Assembly: GCF_910592395.1 (NCBI RefSeq)
Contig: NC_088320.1
Coordinates: 4,838,001-4,898,000, forward strand
From: Lineus longissimus
Taxonomy: Eukaryota > Nemertea > Pilidiophora > Heteronemertea > Lineidae
DNA length: 60,000 nucleotides
Reading direction: 5' to 3'
The notes under the pieces are model-generated. The model searched no databases, was not told the DNA's origin, and saw only the letters and a program-made list of their open reading frames with translations. The position numbers and the translations under genes were made by a program. Every line of letters begins with the position of its first letter. Position 1 is the stretch's first letter. This document shows positions 41,908 to 56,200 of the stretch, one piece after another.

Positions 41908-44900
41908 TGGCAACCGAGTGGTTGAGGACATGAAGTCTCCAGCAAATAGCAGATGCATTTGGTCAGCGTTTTCCAGACCGTGCCATTACCGCCAAGGCAA
42001 CTATTTGAAAAAACATCCGAAAGTACCAAAGGGAGGAGACAAGCTTGAATCTCAACAAGGGTTGCTCAGGCTAACGAAGAACAACAAGATACGATGTGAA
42101 CATCAGCACTGTCCGTGGGTTGCTACAAAAAGACCCGCATGTCTCTCTCTGGGGAAATGGGCTAGGAATTTTGGGAGCAGATGCATTTTGTCAGTGTTTT
42201 CCTGACTGTATATTACCGCGAAGGCAACTATTTGGAAAATCATCCGAAAGTACCAAAGGGAGGGGACAAGCTTGAATCTCAACAAGGGTAGCTCAGGCTA
42301 ATGAAGAACGACAAGATACAATGTGAACATCAGCACTGTCCGTGAGTTCCTACAGAGAGACCCGCATGTCTCTGCCTGGGGAAATGGGCTAGGAATTTTG
42401 GGAGCAGATGCATTTGGTCAGCATTTTCCTGACTGTACCATTACCGCGAAGGCAACTATTTGGAAAAAGAACCGAAAGTACCAAAGGGAGGAGACAAGCT
42501 TGAATCTAAACAAGGGTCGCTCAGGCTAATGAAGAACGACAAGATACGATGCGAACATCAGCACTGTCTGTGAGTTGCTACAGAGAGACCCGCATGTCTC
42601 TGCCTGGGGAAATGGGCTAGGAATTTTGCCATACTCTTTCAACAAGAATGTTCGATTGGACATCCAATGCTACCCTTACAAGACGCACGCACGACACAAA
42701 CACCTTGATGCAGATCTACCAAGACGACCAAGGATTTTCCAGTGGTTTCTAACCGGCATCCCAGATTCTTTGAGCACCTTGTGATTGGGATTGAAGCATG
42801 TTTGTCATGAATGGCCAAGTCAATAACCAGAATGTCCGCGAATACACTCCGATGCATGGACCACCCAACTTTAATTTTGATGTGAAAATGGGCCGAGAGA
42901 AGATTTCTCTTTGGATGGGCCTGTGTGGAGATGGCATCGTCATTGGACCCTGTTTCTTTGAATACGCTCCGATGTTGTCAAATTGTCAGAGTTACGCTGC
43001 GGTGAATCTGATACAAGACCAGGTCCGACAGGATTGATTGAAATGCTTTGTGTTCAGTCAATAGTGACATTTTATTGAATTTCTTGGTGTCATATATGAA
43101 AGAAAACATCTTTGGTATTAAATGGTGGTTGCCAACTTGCCAAAAGTCTCTAATGACGTGAATGCGTCATGGAAGATGTAAGTTTTGAGGTAACGACGTC
43201 ATGATGTCATGCCAGTGTTGAAAGCGAAGAGCGTAGGAATTCCAACGTAATGATGTAACAAAGGACAGCAATGAATATGACGTGAAACTAGGAATGGCCT
43301 TTCTCCGGATTGCACTCATCGCTTATCTGCCGGTTAAGTGCATTTAGGGTATTTGCCGGTTTGGTGCATTTAGGGTATTTACCGGTTCAATGCATTTAGG
43401 GTATATGATAAATATTTCACATCGGTTTAGAGTGAAATCTCCATCGGTTCTAAACTTATAGCCTGGACGCATGATGCCAAACGCACACCGCCCGATACAC
43501 AATGCCCGACACACAACCAGTTATAGGTTATAGGGGTCAAGACAAAAACAAATTTCTTGACATTGACCTGTTCCCAACTTTGGGATTGTCGGCATTCAAG
43601 ATCACTACCACGCATACATGCGCCTGTGATGTTTTAACAAGTGTGCCGCAAAGCTGCAGCAATATATTCCTGTTGCTCTGCACTCTGAAATTAATCACGA
43701 GCAGAGCAAATCGACCGGCAATTCATGGTTGCATAGTATACTTCTTTCACCTGAGATTGTGGCTTGTACATCGTCGATGATTTCACAAAGCAACCAGTCT
43801 GCAATTTTTCTGAAATTGAGATAACAGCACCATCTGAGTTGTACCAGCCATGTCACTTTTCACAGGAATTATCATGGTGATATTCAAAGCCATTGTCAAT
43901 TCTATAAGTCTTTAACTATACGGAATCTTTGAGATGAGTTTTCTCAAAATGAAAGATTGGGGATTGGCCACTTCATGAAATCATCGACGACATTACAAAG
44001 GTATTAATGGCATTGGGAAGTGCTCCCGTTATTTAACTACTGGCCACAGAGTAAAGGGCACCCTATTGGACTGTGTTGTTGGATTTGGGCTCTCGGCTGG
44101 TGAGGCTGCCATGGGTGGGATGCCCAGGGTGAAATTGAGTGTACGGCACGATGGTGCAGATGGGTTAGCGGACACGCTCCTCCACCTGCTCCATCGTGAT
44201 GACAACCGCATCCCTCGGTCGGACTCTCACCTCATGGCGTGTCAGCTGCTGAGAGTTGATTTTGGTGGATTTCTATTGTGATCCACTTGAACAGCTAGGT
44301 TTTATGTAAATGTTTATGTTTTAAGAACATTTTTCTGTGTAGGAGTTTGGAGGAGGTTTTGTCACGGCGCTGTATGTTTGTCAGGGGCAGCAACAGCGCT
44401 GTGGCACACCTGCTCTTTCAGTCTTCTTCCTAGACGAATATTGGACAAATGTAAATGTATGTTTTATTCTCCTTATCAGGAGGTCATTAGATAATAATTA
44501 TTATCATTATAAATATCATTATTATTATTATTAGTATTAGTATACATTATGCTGCTGCATTGATATCACTTGGTCGTGTTTTTTTATACTGGAAGACCAC
44601 CGCAAGGGCAGCCAAGTGGCCATCTCGGATTTCAGATTGGACCGAAAATTGTTAAGGCACCTCTTCCGCCCCACCCCATCATGCCACTGAAAAGTGAAAG
44701 GCATGCGTTCAGCAGTTACAGTCTGGAATGCTTGAGCCAGGATGGCCACCTGGAAGCACTATGCGGTCAAAACCTTTCCGACCGGAGAAACTTAATGAGT
44801 GCAATCTGGTGACGAGGACCACACGATGGCAGTATTATAAACTGCATTTTCAAAAAAGAAACCGAGACTAATTTGTTAATTCCTTGGACATGGCTGAATA

Positions 44901-45210
44901 TTTTGTAAATTGGCAACCACCACTTATTCCCTGATGATGTCCTCTTTCTTATGAAACCAAGCAAGCAATCAAATTTACTGTCACAAGATGACTGAGCACG
45001 AAGCAGTTCAATCAACCATGTCAGAACTGGTCTTGCACCTGATAGATGTTTCGGTAGTGAACCTTGTCTGCCCAGTGCAGGGCTTTTGTTGGGCCTCCAA
45101 ATTATGCAATCCTCTGCATGTTTCTTCACTGCATACTCCTTAAAAGTTGAAAAGGTTGTTCATTTTCTCAGACCAGCAAAATGCAGCTTACTATGAGCAG
45201 CGTGGGTTTG
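41908..45210 (+). repeat. Macrosatellite unit 3
   Basis: 3,303 bp; three HTH blocks and a single 409-type block, the simplest reference arrangement. Confidence 0.9.
41940..43036 (+). pseudogene. Mariner-like transposase remnant, unit 3
   Basis: Three HTH blocks (41949, 42177, 42406), then linker and a DDE-like frame at 42798-43037. The second HTH block has base losses ('gactgtatattaccgcgaag') that shift the frame. Confidence 0.75.
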
Positions 45211-48200
45211 TGGTAACCGAGTGGTTGAGGACATGAAGTCTCCAGCAAATAGCAGATGCATTTGGTCAGCGTTTTCCAGACCATGCCATTACTGCCAAGG
45301 CAACTATTTGGAAAAACATCCGAAAGTACCAAAGGAAGGAGACAAGCTTGAATCTCAACAAGGGTTGCTCAGGCTTACGAAGAACGACAAGATACGATGT
45401 GAACATCAGCACTGTTCGTGAGTTGCTACAAAGAGACCCGCATGTCTCTACCTGGGGAAATGGGCTAGGAATTTTGGGAGCAGATGCATTTTGGTCAGTG
45501 TTTTCCTGACTGTATATTACCGCGAAGGCAACTATTTGGAAAATCATCCGAAAGTACCAAAGGGAGGGGACAAGCTTGAATCTCAACAAGGGTCGCTCAG
45601 GCTAATGAAGAACGACAAGATACAATGCGAACATCAGCACTGACTGTGAGTTGCTACAAAGAGACCCGCATGTCTCTGCCTGGGGAAATGGGCTAGGAAT
45701 TTTGGGAGCAGATGCATTTGGTCAGTGTTTTCCTGACTGTACCAATACCGCGAAGGCAACTATTTGGAAAAACATCCGAAAGTACCAAGGGGAGGTGACA
45801 AGCTTGAATCTCAACAAGGGTAGCTCAGGCTAATGAAGAACGACAAGATACAATGCGAACATCAGCACTGTCCGTGAGTTGCTACAAAGAGACCCGCATG
45901 TCTCTGCCTTGGGAAATGGGCTAGGAATTTTGGGAGCAGATGCATTTGGTCAGTGTTTTCCTGACTGTATATTACCGCCAAGACAACTATTTGGAAAATC
46001 GTCCGAAAGTACGAAAGGAAGGGGACAAGCTTGAATCTAAACAAGGGTAGCTCAGGCTAACGAAGAACGACAAGATACGATGCGAACATCAGCACTGTCT
46101 GTGAGTTGCTACAGAGAGACCTGCATGTGTCTGCCAGGGGAAATGGGTAGGAATTTTGCCATACTCTTTCAACAAGAATGTTCGATTGGACATCCAATGT
46201 TACCCTTACAAGACGCACGCACGACACAAACACCTTGATGCAGATCCACCAAGACGGCCAACGATTTTCCAGTGGTTTCTAACCGGCATCCCAGATTCTT
46301 CGAGTACCTTGTGATTGGGATTGAAGCATGTTTGTCATGAATGGCCAAGTCAATAACCAGAATGTCCGCGAATACACTCTGATGCATGGACCACCCAACT
46401 TTAATGTTGATGTGAAAATGTGCCGAGAGAAGATTTCTCTTTGGATGGGCCTGTGTGGAGATGGCATCGTCATTGGACCCTGCTTCTTTGAATACGCTCC
46501 GATGTTGTCAAATTGTCAGAGTTACGCTGCGGTGAATCTGATGCAAGACCAGGTCCGACATGATTGATTGAAATGCTTTGTGCTCAGTCAATAGCGACAT
46601 TAAATTAAATTTCTTGGTGTCATATATGAAAGAAAACATCTTTGGTATTAAATGGTGGTTGCCAACTTGCCAAAAGTCTCTAATGACGTGAATGCGTCAT
46701 GGAAGATGTAAGTTTTGAGGTAACGACGTCACGATGTCATGCCAGTGTTGAAAGTGAAGAGCGTAGGAATTCCAACGTAATGATGTAACAAAGGACAGCA
46801 ATGAATATTACGTGAAACTAGGAATGGCCTTTCTCCGGATTGCACTCATCGCTTATCTGCCGGTTAAGTGCATTTAGGGTATTTGCCGGTTTGGTGCATT
46901 TAGGGTATTTACCGGTTCAATGCATTTAGGGTATATGATAAATATTTGATATCGGTTAAGAATGAAATCTCCATCAGTTCTAAACTTATAGCCTGGACGC
47001 ATGATGCCAAACGCACACCGCCCGATGCACAATGCCCGACACACAACCAGTTATAGGTTATAGGGGTCGAGACAAAAACAAATTTCTTGACATTGACCTG
47101 TTCCCAACTTTGGGATTGTCGGCATTCAAGATCACTACCACGCAAACATGCGCCTGTGATGTTTTAACAAGTGTGCCGCAAAGCGGCAGCAATATATTCC
47201 TGTTGCTCTGCACTCTGAAATTAATCACGAGCAAAGCAAATCGACCGACAATTCATGGTTGCATAGTGTAGTTCTATCACCTGAGATTGTATTTGCCGGT
47301 TTGGTGCATTTAGGGTATTTGCCAGTTTAGTGCATTAAGGGTATATGATAAATATTGGATATCGGTCAGAGTGACATCTCCATCGGTACTAAAGTTATAG
47401 CCTGGACGCATGATGCCAAACGCACACCGCCCGATGTACATTGCCCGACACACAACCAGTTATAAGTCTTAGGGGTCAAGACAAAAAGGAATTTCTTGAC
47501 ATTGACCTGTTCCCAACTTTGGGATTGTCGGCATTCAAGATCACTACCACGCATACATGCGCCTGTGATGTTTTAACAAGTGTGCCGCAAAGCTGCAGCA
47601 ATATATTCCTGTTGCTCTGCACTCTGAAATTAATCACGAGCAGAGCAAATCGACCGGCAATTCATGGTTGCATAGTATACTTCTTTCACCTGAGATTGTG
47701 GCTTGTACATCGTCGATGATTTCACAAAGCAACCAGTCTGCAATTTTTCTGAAATTGAGATAACAGCACCATCTGAGTTGTACTAGCCATGTCACTTTTC
47801 ACAGGAATTATCATGGCGATATTCAAAGCCATTGTCAATTCTATAACTCTTTAACTATATGGAATCTTTGAGATGAGTTTTCTCAAAATGAAAGATTGGG
47901 GATTGGCCACTTCATGAAATCATCGACGACATTACAAAGGTATTAATGGCATTGGGAAGTGCTCCCGTTATTTAACTACTGGCCACAGAGTAAAGGGCAC
48001 CCTATTGGACTGTGTTGTTGGATTTGGGCTCTCGGCTGGTGAGGCTGCCATGGGTGGGATGCCCAGGGTGAAATTGAGTGTACGGCACGATGGTGCAGAT
48101 GGGTTAGCGGACACGCTCCTCCACCTGCTCCATCGTGATGACTACCGCATCCCTCGGTCGGACTCTCACCGCATGGCGTGTCAGCTGCTGAGAGTTGATT

Positions 48201-49150
48201 TTGGTGTATTTCTATTGTGATCCACTTGAACAGCTAGGTTTTATGTAAATGTTAATGTTTTAAGAACATTTTTCTGTGTAGGAGTTTGGAGGAGGTTTTG
48301 TCACGGCGCTGTATGTTTGTCAGGGGCAGCAACACCGCTGTGGCACACCTGCTCTTTCAGTCTTCTTCCTAGACGAATATTGGACAAATGTAAATGTATG
48401 TTTTATTCTCCTTATCAGGAGGTCATTAGATAATAATTGTTATCATTATTAATATTATTATTATTATTATTAGTATTAGTATACATTATGCTGCTGCATT
48501 GATATCACTTGGTCGTGTTTTTTTATACTGGAAGACCACCGCAAGGGCAGCCAAGTGGCCATCTCGGATTTCAGATTGGACCGAAAATTGTTAAGGCACC
48601 TCTTCCGCCCCACCCCATCATGCCACTGAAAAGTGAAAGGCATGCGTTCAGCAGTTACAGCCTGGAATGCTTGAGCCAGGATGGCCACCTGGAAGCACTA
48701 TGCGGTCAAGACCTTTCCGACCGGAGAAACTTAATGAGTGCAATCTGGTGACGAGGACCACACGATGGCAGTATTATCAACTGCATTTTCAAAAAAGGAA
48801 ACCGAGACTAATTTGTTAATTCCTAGGACATGACTGAATATTTTGTAAATTGGCAACCACCACTTATTCCCTGATGATGTCCTCTTTCTTATGAAACCAA
48901 GCAAGCAATCAAATTTACTGTCACAAGATGACTGAGCACGAAGCAGTTCAATGAACCATGTCAGAACTGGTCTTGCACCTGATAGATGTTTTTGTAGTGA
49001 ACCTTGTCTGCCCAGTGCAGGGCTTTTGTTGGGCCTCCAAATTAAGCAATCCTCTGCATGTTTCTTCACTGCATACTCCTTAAAAGTTGAAAAGGTTGTT
49101 CATTTTCTCAGACCAGCAAAATGCAGCTTACTATGAGCAGCGTGGGTTTG
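45211..49150 (+). repeat. Macrosatellite unit 4
   Basis: 3,940 bp; four HTH blocks and two 409-type blocks. Shares variants in the transposase linker with unit 6 (for example 'agatccaccaagacggccaa'). Confidence 0.9.
45243..46566 (+). pseudogene. Mariner-like transposase remnant, unit 4
   Basis: Four HTH blocks (45252, 45481, 45709, 45937) with mixed intact and frame-shifted copies; DDE-like frame 46328-46567. Confidence 0.75.
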
Positions 49151-49181
49151 TGGTAACCGAGTGGTTGAGGACATGAAGTCT

Positions 49182-50726
49182 CCAGCAAATAGCAGATGCA
49201 TTTGGTCAGCGTTTTCCAGACCGTGCCATTACCGCCAAGGCAACTATTTGTAAAAACATCCGAAAGTACCAAAGGGAGGAGACAAGCTTGAATCTCAACA
49301 AGGGTCGCTCAGGTTAACGAAGAACAACAAGAAACGATGTGAACATCAGCACTGTCCGTGAGTTGCTACAAAGAGACCCGCATGTCTCTGCCTGGGGAAA
49401 TGGGCTAGGAATTTTGGGAGCAGATGCATTGGGTCAGCATTTTCCTGACTGTACCATTACCGCCAAGGCAACTATTTGGAAAAACATCCGAAAGTACTAA
49501 AGGGAGGAGACAAGCTTGAATCTCAACAAGGGTCGCTCAGGTTAACGAAGAACAACAAGAAACGATGTGAACATCAGCACTGTCCGTGAGTTGCTACAAA
49601 GAGACCCGCATGTCTCTGCCTGGGGAAATTGCCTAGGAATTTTGGGAGCAGATGCATATGGTCAGCATTTTCCTGACTGTACCACTACCGCCAAGGCAAC
49701 TATTTGGAAAAACATCCGAAAGTACCAAAGGGAGGAGACAAGCTTGAATCTAAACAAGGGTAGCTCAAGCTAACGAAGAACGACAAGATAAGATGTGAAC
49801 ATCAGCACTGTCCGTGAGTTGCTACAAAGAGACCCGCATGTCTCTGCCTGGGGAAATTGCCTAGGAATTTTGGGAGCAGATGCATATGGTCAGCATTTTC
49901 CTGACTGTACCACTACCGCCAAGGCAACTATTTGGAAAAACATCCGAAAGTACCAAAGGGAGGAGACAAGCTTGAATCTAAACAAGGGTCGCTCAGGCTA
50001 ATGAAGAACGACAAGATACAATGCGAACATCAGCACTGTCCGTGAGTTGCTACAAAGAGACCCGCATGTCTCTGCCTGGGGAAATGGGCTAGGAATTTTG
50101 GGAGCAGATGCATTTGGTCAGTGTTTTCCTGACTGTATATTACCGCCAAGGCAACTATTTGGAAAATCGTCCGAAAGTACGAAAGGAAGGGGACAAGCTT
50201 GAATCTAAACAAGGGTAGCTCAGGCTAACGAAGAACGACAAGATACGATGCGAACATCAGCACTGTCTGTGAGTTGCTACAGAGAGACCCGCATGTGTCT
50301 GCCAGGGGAAATGGGCTAGGAATTTTGCCATACTCTTTCAACAAGAATGTTCGATTGGACATCCAATGCTACCCTTACAAGATGCACGCACGACACAAAC
50401 ACCTTGATGCAGATCTACCAAGACGGCCAAGGATTTTCCAGTGGTTTCCAACCGGCATCCCAGATTCTTCGAGCACCTTGTGATTGGGATTGAAGCATGT
50501 TTGCCAAGTCAATAACCAGAATGTCCGCAAATACACTCTGATGCATTGACCACCCAACTTTAATTTTGATGTGAAAATGTGCCGAGAGAAGATTTCTCTT
50601 TGGATGGGCCTGTGTGGAGATGGCATCGTCATTGGACCCAGCTTCTTTGAATACGCTCCGATGTTGTCAAATTGTCAGAGTTACGCTGCGGTGAATCTGA
50701 TGCAAGACCAGGTCCGACATGATTGA
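49182..50726 (+). pseudogene. Mariner-like transposase remnant, unit 5
   Basis: Five HTH blocks (about 49191, 49420, 49648, 49876, 50105). The DDE segment has the 10-bp deletion plus a new stop (tgcattgacc, near 50543), so it is the most damaged there. Confidence 0.75.
49191..50330 (+). repeat. 228-bp HTH subrepeat, five-copy block (unit 5)
   Basis: Each copy starts at gcagatgcat(t/a)tggtcag and runs through 'caacaagggt(a/c)gctcagg' and 'catcagcactgtc' to 'gctaggaattttgg'. The last copy exits into 'ttttgccatactctttcaac'. The same block has 2, 2, 3, 4, 3 and 2 copies in units 1, 2, 3, 4, 6 and 7. Confidence 0.9.
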
Positions 50727-53294
50727 TTGAAATGCTTTGTGCTCAGTCAATAGTGACATTAAATTGAATTTCTTGGTGTCATATATGAAAGAAAACATCT
50801 TTGGTATTAAATGGTGGTTGCCAACTTGCCAAAAGTCTCTAATGACGTGAATGCGTCATGGAAGATGTAAGTTTTGAGATAACGACGTCACGATGTCATG
50901 CCAGTGTTGAAAGCGAAAAGCGTAGGAAATCCAACGTAATGACGTAACAAAGGACAGCAATGAATATGACGTGAAACTAGGAATGGCCTTTCTCCTGATT
51001 GCACTCATCGCTTATCTGCCGGTTAAGTGCATTTAGGGTATTTGCCGGTTTGGTGCATTTAGGGTATTTACCGGTTCAATGCATTTAGGGTATATGATAA
51101 ATATTTGATATCGGTTAGAGTGAAATCTCCATCGGTTCTAAACTTATAGCCTGGACGCATCATGCCAAACGCACATCGCCCGATACACAATGCCCGACAC
51201 ACAACCAGTTATAGGTTATAGGGGTCAAGACAAAAACAAATTTCTTGACATTGACCTGTTCCCAACTTTGGGATTGTCGGCATTCAAGATCACTACCACG
51301 CAAACATGCGCCTGTGATGTTTTAACAAGTGTGCCGCAAAGTGGTAGCAATATATTCCTGTTGCTCTGCACTCTGAAATTAATCACGAGCAGAGCAAATC
51401 GACCGGCAATTCTAGTTCTATCACCTGAGATTGTATTTGCCGGTTTGGTGCATTTAGGGTATTTGCCGGTTCAGTGCATTAAGGGTATATGATAAATATT
51501 GGATATCGGTCAGAGTGACATCTCCATCCGTTCTAAACTTATAGCCTGGACGCATGATGCCAAACGCACACCGCCCGATGTACAATGCCCGACACACAAC
51601 CAGTTACAGGTCTTAGGGGTCAAGACAAAAACAAATTTCTTGACATTGACCTGGTCCCAACTTTGGGATTGTCGGCATTCAAGATCACTACCACGCAAAC
51701 ATGCGCCTGTGATGTTTTAACAAGTGTGCCGCAAAGCTGCAGCAATATATTCCTGTTGCTCTGCACTCTGAAATTAATCACGAGCAGAGCAAATCGACCG
51801 GCAATTCATGGTTGCATAGTATACTTCTATCACCTGAGATTGTGGCTTGTATATCGTCGATGATTTCACAAAGCAACCAGTCTGCAATTTTTCTGAAATT
51901 GAGATAACAGCACCATCTGAGTTGTACTAGCCATGTCACTTTTCACAGGAATTATCATGGCGATATTCAAAGCCATTGTCAATTCTATAACTCTTTAACT
52001 ATATGGAATCTTTGAGATGAGTTTTCTCAAAATGAAAGATTGGGGTTTGGCCACTTCATGAAATCATCGACGACATTACAAAGGTATTAATGGCATTGGG
52101 AAGTGCTCCCGTTATTTAACTACTGGCCACAGAGTAAAGGGCACCCTATTGGACTGTGTTGTTGGATTTGGGCTCTCGGCTGGTGAGGCTGCCATGGGTG
52201 GGGTGCCCAGGGTGAAATTGTGTGTACTACACGTTGGTGCAGATGGGTTAGCGGACACGCTCCTCCACCTGCTCCATCGTGATGACTACCGCATCCCTCG
52301 GTCGGACTCTCACCGCATGGCGTGTCAGCTGCTGAGAGTTGATTTTGGTGGATTTCTATTGTGATCCACTTGAACAGCAAGGTTTTATGTAAATGTTTAT
52401 GTTTTAAGAACATTTTTCTGTGTAGGAGTTTGGAGGAGGTTTTGTCACGGCGCTGTATGTTTGTCACGGGCAGCAACAGCGCTGTGGCACACCTGCTCTT
52501 TCAGTCTTCTTCCTAGACGAATATTGGACAAATGTAAATGTATGTTTTATTCTCCTTATCAGGAGGTCATTAGATAATAATTGTTATCATTATTAATATT
52601 ATTATTATTATTATTAGTATTAGTATACATTATGCTGCTGCATTGATATCACTTGGTCGTGTTTTTTTATACTGGAAGACCACCGCAAGGGCAGCCAAGT
52701 GGCCATCTCGGATTTCAGATTGGACCGAAAATTGTTAAGGCACCTCTTCCGCCCCACCCCATCATGCCACTGAAAAGTGAAAGGCATGCGTTCAGCAGTT
52801 ACAGTCTGGAATGCTTGAGCCAGGATGGCCACCTGGAAGCACTACGCGGTCAAGACCTTTCCGACCGGAGAAACTTAATGAGTGCAATCTGGTGACAAGG
52901 ACCACACGATGGCAGTATCATAAACTGCATTTTCAAAAAAGGAAACCGAGACTAATTTGTTAATTCTTTGAACATGGCTGAATATTTTGTAAATGGGCAA
53001 CCACCACTTATTCCCTGATGATGTCCTCTTTCTTATGAAACCAAGCAAGCAATCAAATTTACTGTCACAAGATGACTGAGCACGAAGCAGTTCAATCAAC
53101 CATGTCAGAACTGGTCTTGCACCTGATAGATGTTTTGGTAGTGAACCTTGTCTGCCCAGTGCAGGGCTTCTGTTGGGCCTCCAAATTATGCAATCCTCTG
53201 CATGCTTCTTCACTGCATACTCCTTAAAAGTTGAAAAGGTTGTTTATTTTCTCAGACCAGCAAAATGCAGCTTACTATGAGCAGCGTGGGTTTG

Positions 53295-56200
53295 TGGCAA
53301 CCGAGTGGTTGAGGACATGAAGTCTCCAGCAAATAGCAGATGCATTTGGTCAGCGTTTTCCAGACCGTGCCATTACCGCCAAGGCAACTATTTGGAAAAA
53401 CATCCGAAAGTACCAAAGGGAGGAGACAAGCTTGAATCTCAACAAGGGTTGCTCAGGCTAACGAAGAACGACAAGATACGATGTGAACATCAGCACTGTC
53501 CGTGAGTTGCTACAAAGAGACCCGCATGTCTCTGCCTGGAGAAATGGGCTAGGAATCTTGGGAGCAGATGCATTTGCTCCGTGTTTTCCTGACTGTATAT
53601 TACCGCGAAGGCAACTATTTGGAAAATCATCCAAAAGTACCAAAGGGAGGGAACAAGCTTGAATCTCAACAAGGGTAGCTCAGGCTAATGAAGAACGACA
53701 AGATACGATGTGAACATCAGCACTGTCCGTGAGTTGCTACAAAGAGACCCGCACGTCTCTGCCTGGGGAAATGGGCTAGGAATTTTGGGAGCAGATGCAT
53801 TTGGTCAGTGTTTTCCTGACTGCATATTACCGCCAAGACAACTATTTGGAAAATCGTCCGAAAGTACGAAAGGAAGGGGACAAGCTTGAATCTAAACAAG
53901 GGTAGCTCAGGCTAACGAAGAACGACAAGATACGATGCAAACATCAGCACTGTCTGTGAGTTGCTACAGAGAGACCTGCATGTTTCTGCCAGGGGAAATG
54001 GGCTAGGAATTTTGCCATACTCTTTCAACAAGAATGTTCGATTGGACATCCAATGCTACCCTTACAAGACGCACGCACGACACAAACACCTTGATGCAGA
54101 TCCACCAAGACGGCCAACGATTTTCCAGTGGTTTCTAACCGGCATCCCAGATTCTTCGAGCACCTTGTGATTGGGATTGAAGCATGTTTGCCAAGTCAAT
54201 AACCAGAATGTCCGCAAATACACTCTGATGCATGGACCACCCAACTTTAATTTTGATGTGAAAATGTGCCGAGAGAAGATTTCTCTTTGGATGGGCCTGT
54301 GTGGAGATGGCATCGTCATTGGACCCTGTTTCTTTGAATACGCTCCGATGTTGTCAAATTGTCAGAGTTACGCTGCGGTGAATCTGATGCAAGACCAGGT
54401 ACGACATGATTGATTGAAATACTTTGTGCTCAGTCAATAGTGACATTAAATTGAATTTCTTGGTGTCATATATGAAAGAAAACATCTTTGGTATTAAATG
54501 GTGGTTGCCAACTTGCCAAAAGTCTCTAATGACGTGAATGTGTCATGGAAGATGTAAGTTTTGAGGTAACGACGTCACGATGTCATGCCAGTGTTGAAAG
54601 TGAAGAGCGTAGGAATTCCAACGTAATGATGTAACAAAGGACAGCAATGAATATGACGTGAAACTAGGAATGGCCTTTCTCCGGATTGCACTCATCGCTT
54701 ATCTGCCGGTTAAGTGCATTTAGGGTATTTGCCGGTTTGGTGCATTTAGGGTATTTACCGGTTCAATGCATTTAGGGTATATGATAAATATTTGATATCG
54801 GTTTAGAGTGAAATCTCCATCGGTTCTAAACTTACAGCCTGGACGCATGATGCCAAACGCACACCGCCCGATGCACAATGCCCGACACACAACCAGTTAT
54901 AGGTTATAGGGGTCGAGACAAAAACAAATTTCTTGACATTGACCTGTTCCCAACTTTGGGATTGTCGGCATTCAAGATCACTACCACGCATACCTGCGCC
55001 TGTGATGTTTTAACAAGTGTGCCGCAAAGCGACAGCAATATATTTCTGTTGCTCTGCACTCTGAAATTAATCACGAGCAGAGCAAATCGACCGGCAATTC
55101 ATGGTTGCATAGTGTAGTTCTATCACCTGAGATTGTATTTGCCGGTTTGGTGCATTTAGGGTATTTGCCGGTTCAGTGCATTAAGGGTATATGATAAATA
55201 TTGGATATCGGTCAGAGTGACATCTCCATCCGTTCTAAAGTAAAAGCCAGGACGCATGATGCCAAACGCACACCGCCCGATGTACAATGTCCGACACACA
55301 ACCAGTTATAGGTCTTAGGGGTCAAGACAAAAACGAATTTCTTGTTATTGACCTGTTCTCAACTTTGGGATTTTCGGCATTCAAGATCACTACCACGCAT
55401 ACATGCGCCTGTGATGTTTTAACAAGTGTGCCGCAAAGCTGCAGCAATATATTCCTGTTGCTCTGCACTCTGAAATTAATCACGAGCAGAGCAAATCGAC
55501 CGGCAATTCATGGTTGCATAGTATACTTCTATCACCTGAGATTGTGGCTTGTATATCGTCGATGATTTCACAAAGCAACCAGTCTGCAATTTTTCTGAAA
55601 TTGAGATAACAGCACCATCTGAGTTGTACTATCCATGTCACTTTTCACAGGAATTATCATGGCGATATTCAAAGCCATTGTCAATTCTATAACTCTTTAA
55701 CTATACGGAATCTTTGAGATGAGTTTTCTCAAAATGAAAAATTGGGGATTGGCCACTTCATGAAATCATCGACGACATTACAAAGGTATTAATGGCATTG
55801 GGAAGTGCTCCCGTTATTTAACTACTGGCCACAGAGTAAAGGGCACCCTATTGGACTGTGTTGTTGGATTTGGGCTCTCGGCTGGTGAGGCTGCCATGGG
55901 TGGGATGCCCAGGGTGAAATTGAGTGTACGGCACGATGGTGCAGATGGGTTAGCGGACACGCTCCTCCACCTGCTCCATCGTGATGACTACCGCATCCCT
56001 CGGTCGGACTCTCACTGCATGGCGTGTCAGCTGCTGAGAGTTGATTTTGGTGGATTTCTATTGTGATCCACTTGAACTGCTAGGTTTTATGTAAATGTTT
56101 ATGTTTTAAGAACATTTTTCTGTGTAGGAGTTTGGAGGAGGTTTTGTCACGGCGCTGTATGTTTGTCAGGGGCAGCAACAGCGCTGTGGCACACCTGCTC

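Larger units (their letters stand above)
49151..53294 (+). repeat. Macrosatellite unit 5
   Basis: 4,144 bp, the longest; five HTH blocks, two 409-type blocks. Blocks 3 and 4 share private variants ('aaattgcctagg', 'gcatatggtc'), a sign of very recent internal duplication. Confidence 0.9.
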
